Origin: an uncultured Succinatimonas sp.
Lineage (GTDB): Bacteria; Pseudomonadota; Gammaproteobacteria; Enterobacterales; Succinivibrionaceae
Reading direction: 5' to 3'
DNA: 7,364 bases
NCBI GenBank assembly: GCA_900548485.1
Contig: URKL01000089.1
Coordinates: forward strand, 1 to 7,364
Shown: positions 4,731 to 7,364 of the stretch, in pieces
How the letters are laid out: each line of letters begins with the position of its first letter
Position numbering within the stretch: the stretch's first letter is position 1
Position numbers and translations under genes: made by a program
Notes under the pieces: generated by a model
What the model was told of the DNA's origin: nothing
Database searches by the model: none
What the model saw: only the letters and a program-made list of their open reading frames with translations

Positions 4731-5495
4731 ATGGAACTTACTTCTCTCGAAATTCAACGCTATAAACGCAATATTAATGTTAAAGAAATTGGCGTTTTAG
4801 GACAAAAAAAACTTAAAGAGTCAAAGGTATTAATTGTTGGGTGTGGTGGTTTAGGGTCCCCCGCTGCTTTATATTTGGCTGCAGCTGGGATTGGTCATTT
4901 AGGCCTTGTAGATAATGATGTTGTGGAAATCTCTAATTTACAACGTCAAATTTTGCATAGCACCTCTAAGTTAGGTATTCCTAAAGTAGAATCGGCTCAA
5001 GATAGCTTATCTAAATTAAATAATGAAATTGAGATTAAAACTTATGCTCTCAAGCTTAATTTAGACAATTTTGCTACCATCGCTGGTGATTATGATTTCA
5101 TTTTAGATTGTACAGACAGTCTTAAATCAAAATATATGGTTTCAGATGGAGCTGTCAGTATAAATAAGCCTTTTTGTCATGCAGCTGTAGTGCGTTTTAC
5201 AGGACAAATTATGACATGTGTTCCAGGTAGGAGTCCTTGCTATCGCTGTATTTTTGGCGAGATCCCTGAAGATGGTGTTTTGCCAGATCCTGCATCTTTA
5301 GGCGTAATAGGTGCAATGTGTGGCATTATGGGAAGTTTGCAAGCTCTAGAGGCAATTAAATATTTAACTTCCTGTGGAGAAATTTTAAAGGGATATATGC
5401 TTACTGTTGATGGTTTAACTTTAAATGTTAAAAAATTAAGATTACCTAAATGCAATAAAAAATGTCCATCATGTGGTTCAATCCAAGCTGATTAA
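4731..5495 (+). CDS. MoeB/ThiF/HesA-family adenylating enzyme (E1-like), 254 residues
   Basis: Enzymes of this family adenylate the C-terminal Gly-Gly of a small sulfur carrier (MoaD or ThiS) with ATP, for molybdopterin or thiazole synthesis. Visible signatures from the ATG at 4731 are the nucleotide-binding GCGGLGS loop at 37-43, LVDNDVVEISNLQRQ at 59-73, ILDCTD at 124-129 and two zinc-binding pairs, CYRC at 170-173 and CPSC at 245-248. Length equals that of E. coli MoeB and ThiF. The two cannot be separated here, because no moaD, moaE, thiS or thiG lies beside it. The segment where MoeB and ThiF usually have a Cys before AGV reads VLPDPASLGVIG, without it; the nearest Cys is at 197. An in-frame GTG at 4719 would add four residues; neither start has a clear ribosome binding site. 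The MELTSLEIQRYKRNI start resembles the family N-terminus. Confidence 0.88.
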   Translation: MELTSLEIQRYKRNINVKEIGVLGQKKLKESKVLIVGCGGLGSPAALYLAAAGIGHLGLVDNDVVEISNLQRQILHSTSKLGIPKVESAQDSLSKLNNEIEIKTYALKLNLDNFATIAGDYDFILDCTDSLKSKYMVSDGAVSINKPFCHAAVVRFTGQIMTCVPGRSPCYRCIFGEIPEDGVLPDPASLGVIGAMCGIMGSLQALEAIKYLTSCGEILKGYMLTVDGLTLNVKKLRLPKCNKKCPSCGSIQAD

Positions 5496-5496
5496 G

Positions 5497-5529
5497 ATCA
5501 AAACTTTTTGATTATTAAGTTTTTTCTTT
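5497..5529 (+). terminator. Possible weak terminator after the MoeB/ThiF-like gene
   Basis: An AT-only stem, ATCAAA with TTTGAT, begins two bases past the stop codon, followed by several T-runs. The stem is weak. The remaining gap to 5670 holds the outer-membrane gene's promoter. Confidence 0.35.
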
Positions 5530-5559
5530 TTTGCTTTACATTTTTTTTAAATCTGTGTG

Positions 5560-5588
5560 TTGAATTAGATTTTTTTAGTTCATACTAT
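5560..5588 (+). promoter_or_regulatory. Sigma70-like promoter of the outer-membrane protein gene
   Basis: TTGAAT at 5560-5565, a 17-base spacer and TACTAT at 5583-5588. Transcription would start near 5595, giving a leader of about 75 bases that ends in GAGG at 5662-5665, five bases before the ATG. Confidence 0.6.
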
Positions 5589-5670
5589 GCTGCAAGCATC
5601 GTAAGCTAAAAATTTCCCCATTTAATTTTAAATTCTAAGTGGAATTTATTGCGCTTTTTTTGAGGTAATA

Positions 5671-6507
5671 ATGCGTAAAGTTTGTCTTTTAGCCGCAGTT
5701 GTGGCTTCTGCCTTAGTCGCAGCTCCGTCTCAGGCTTCCTTCTGGATCACTCCTACTTTTTCAACCACAAGTGCAGCTGATTTTGATGATTTTAATGGTG
5801 ATGTCAGCTCTACAAGTTATGGTCTTATGGGAGGTAATGAGTATTTTACTCTAGGATATAAAGGAACCTCTTATGATTTCTCAGGACCTGAGCTTTTTGA
5901 TGATATGAGCCTATTATTTGCTGATTTACATTTTAAAGATAGTCTCAATGCACAATGGGGTTATTTTGCTGGTGTTGGCGCTGCTTTTGGTTGGGAAGAT
6001 GATTTTGATGCAACTGAAAACTATAACATCAGACCGCGCGCAGGTTTGACCTATGCTATCAATGGCGATTATAGGATCTCAGGTGGTATTGGCGCTAATA
6101 TCAATGAGCCTGATTCAAAAATCTATCCGATTTTAACTTTAAATTACCGCGATAGCTCTGATTACGGCTTATCTTATGTTTTAGGTTTCCCGATGATTGA
6201 TGCTCAATATCGCTTTAGCGAGTTCTTAGCCTTAAACGGCAAAGTTACTGCAATCCCGGTAAATCAGGATATCTATCAGTTAAGCAATGATAATATTTTA
6301 GCCCATGACGGTTATTTAGCTGAAGAGTTTGCTGAGGCTAATGTCGGTGTAACCATCACCCCAATGAGGGCCTTTAGCATAACAGCAGGTGTTGGCTTAA
6401 AATTTGCTCATGAATATAAGATCTATAATAAACATGGCGATGAGATCAGATCCTTTGAGACCGATCCTTCAGCTCAGGCATATGTAGGTTTTAACTCTCG
6501 TTTTTAA
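5671..6507 (+). CDS. Outer-membrane beta-barrel protein with signal peptide, 278 residues
   Basis: The N-terminus is a clear Sec signal peptide: MRK, a hydrophobic core of Ala/Val/Leu, then APSQA with cleavage expected after residue 22. The mature part alternates polar and hydrophobic residues in short strands separated by Asp/Asn-rich turns and is full of aromatic and Gly residues (YFTLGYKG, WGYFAGVGAAFGW, RISGGIGANIN), typical of a beta-barrel of perhaps 10-12 strands. The last strand ends AQAYVGFNSRF with a C-terminal Phe, the signal recognised by the BAM machinery. The mature protein is acidic. It is probably a porin or an OmpA/OmpW-like small barrel, but I cannot name a family. It has its own promoter, a GAGG ribosome binding site and a strong terminator shared with the convergent sstT. 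Confidence 0.8.
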   Translation: MRKVCLLAAVVASALVAAPSQASFWITPTFSTTSAADFDDFNGDVSSTSYGLMGGNEYFTLGYKGTSYDFSGPELFDDMSLLFADLHFKDSLNAQWGYFAGVGAAFGWEDDFDATENYNIRPRAGLTYAINGDYRISGGIGANINEPDSKIYPILTLNYRDSSDYGLSYVLGFPMIDAQYRFSEFLALNGKVTAIPVNQDIYQLSNDNILAHDGYLAEEFAEANVGVTITPMRAFSITAGVGLKFAHEYKIYNKHGDEIRSFETDPSAQAYVGFNSRF

Positions 6508-6524
6508 TTAAAATTTAAAAAGTG

Positions 6525-6557
6525 AAAAGGCATACTATATTTAGTATGCCTTTTTTT
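6525..6557. terminator. Bidirectional terminator between the barrel gene and sstT
   Basis: AAAAGGCATACTA (6525-6537) pairs perfectly with TAGTATGCCTTTT (6542-6554) around a 4-base loop. The T-run continues to 6557 on the plus strand, and the opposite strand also ends its stem in TTTT, so both convergent genes can stop here. Confidence 0.9.
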
Positions 6558-6572
6558 ATGAAGATTTTTTTA

Positions 6573-7343
6573 TTAATCTTTTACTTTAGTAATACCACAA
6601 GCGGCAGCAGTGAAGACTACATCTGAGGAACTATTTAAAGCAGTCTCGGTTGAATCTTGAATTACACCGATGATAAAGCCAATACCTACAACTTGCATAG
6701 CAATGTCATTGCTGATACCAAAGATAGAGCAAGAGAGAGGAATCAACATTAAAGAGCCACCAGCAATACCAGAGGTTCCACAAGCACATAATACAGAGGC
6801 AATACACATTAACAAGGCTGAGGCAAAATCAACCTGAATACCTAAGGTGTGAACCGCAGCCATGGTCATAACGACGATGGTTACAGCAGCACCAGCCATA
6901 TTGATAGTGCAACCTAAAGGAATAGAGATGGTATAGGTCTCACGAGGTACACCTAATTTTTCACATAAACTTAAGTTGACAGGAATATTGGCAGCTGAAG
7001 ATCTAGTAAAGAAGGCAGTGATACCTGATTGAGTAATACTAGTTAAAATTAAAGGATAAGGATTTTGACGAGTAACAGCCAAAACAATCAAAGGATTTAC
7101 AATAAAGGCGATAATGAGCATAGTGCTGACTAAAACGACAACGACATGCAGATAATTTAATAAATTGTAAAAACCACCTTCCTGGGTGCAAGAGGAATAA
7201 ACTAAGCCCATAACACCTAAAGGAGCGAAGCGAATTACAATTCTAACTACACCTGAAACAGTAGAAGCTAAATCGCCTAAGACTTCTTTAGTAGCTGGCT
7301 TTGAGACACGGAATAATAAACCAAAAGCACAACGCCATAACCA
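6573..7343 (-). CDS. sstT: Sodium/serine-threonine symporter SstT, C-terminal 256 residues
   Basis: SstT is an inner-membrane carrier of the dicarboxylate/amino acid:cation symporter family that imports serine and threonine with sodium. The sequence follows E. coli SstT closely: [10 protein letters not shown], then [13 protein letters not shown] (re-entrant loop with the serine-rich motif), the [13 protein letters not shown] segment with the conserved [17 protein letters not shown], and [19 protein letters not shown] with [12 protein letters not shown] for sodium and substrate binding. The full protein is about 410 residues; the first 150 or so lie beyond the right edge. The frame is open to 7343, and the ATG at 7211 is internal. 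A TGA at 7346-7344 closes the frame, and between about 7328 and 7345 the expected SstT sequence appears to shift frame. This suggests poor sequence at a contig end or a real frameshift. Confidence 0.9.
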   Translation of the reverse strand, partial: WLWRCAFGLLFRVSKPATKEVLGDLASTVSGVVRIVIRFAPLGVMGLVYSSCTQEGGFYNLLNYLHVVVVLVSTMLIIAFIVNPLIVLAVTRQNPYPLILTSITQSGITAFFTRSSAANIPVNLSLCEKLGVPRETYTISIPLGCTINMAGAAVTIVVMTMAAVHTLGIQVDFASALLMCIASVLCACGTSGIAGGSLMLIPLSCSIFGISNDIAMQVVGIGFIIGVIQDSTETALNSSSDVVFTAAACGITKVKD

Positions 7344-7364
7344 TCAAAACCGGGATTGGAACTA

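Noticed and set aside
1..7364. CRISPR array, tRNA or rRNA genes
   Set aside because: I found no regularly spaced direct repeats, and no tRNA or rRNA sequence was recognised; the three-way-junction leaders lack a T-arm sequence and CCA-type ends.

Overview
The window reads as two unrelated pieces of DNA joined at about position 3430. Left of that point promoters follow the Bacteroidota pattern (TTTG, about 19-21 bases, then TAnnTTTG or near variants), nearly every gene is on the minus strand, and the genes are accessory types: a KAP-family P-loop NTPase, small one-helix membrane proteins and a helix-turn-helix protein. Right of it the genes and signals are gammaproteobacterial: E. coli-like SstT, a MoeB/ThiF-type E1 enzyme, an NrdD-tail-like small protein, a signal-peptide-bearing beta-barrel, GGAGG/GAGG ribosome binding sites, a sigma70-like promoter and U-tract terminators. 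A low-GC gut or rumen gammaproteobacterium such as a member of the Succinivibrionaceae would fit, but that is inference. At the joint a minus-strand gene and a plus-strand gene both lose their 5' halves. This points to a chimeric metagenome contig or an illegitimate recombination, not a natural operon.

Left part, read in minus-strand order: a truncated gene (3429-3292); an HTH-domain protein (3210-2743); a terminator-like hairpin, promoter and folded leader (2733-2556); a 112-residue protein with a winged-helix-like domain and a C-terminal membrane helix (2555-2217); the KAP NTPase (2028-613); a second copy of the hairpin/promoter/leader block (573-393); a 93-residue N-terminally anchored protein (392-111); and the start of another gene leaving the window (94-1). 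One microprotein of 43 residues (2126-2257) is on the plus strand, divergent from the KAP gene and overlapping the 3' end of the 112-residue gene.

The most unusual feature is the pair of about 180-base blocks in front of the two small membrane-protein genes. Each has a hairpin with the identical loop TTTTTTG, a promoter TTTG-N19-TACTTTAG, and a leader that can fold into an 18-19 bp stem closing two small hairpins. A 6-bp pseudoknot between the RNA 5' end and the junction changes in a compensatory way between the copies. The stems differ in sequence but agree in length, order and distance to the start codon. This looks like a structured regulatory RNA or recombination element shared by two genes that flank the KAP ATPase, and it is the best candidate here for something undescribed.

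Right part: the C-terminal two thirds of a GH28 polygalacturonase with a strong terminator; a 57-residue protein resembling the C-terminal tail of anaerobic ribonucleotide reductase; a MoeB/ThiF-family adenylating enzyme; an outer-membrane beta-barrel protein with its own promoter; and, convergent to it across a shared bidirectional terminator, the C-terminal part of the sodium/serine-threonine symporter SstT, whose frame breaks in the last 20 or so bases.
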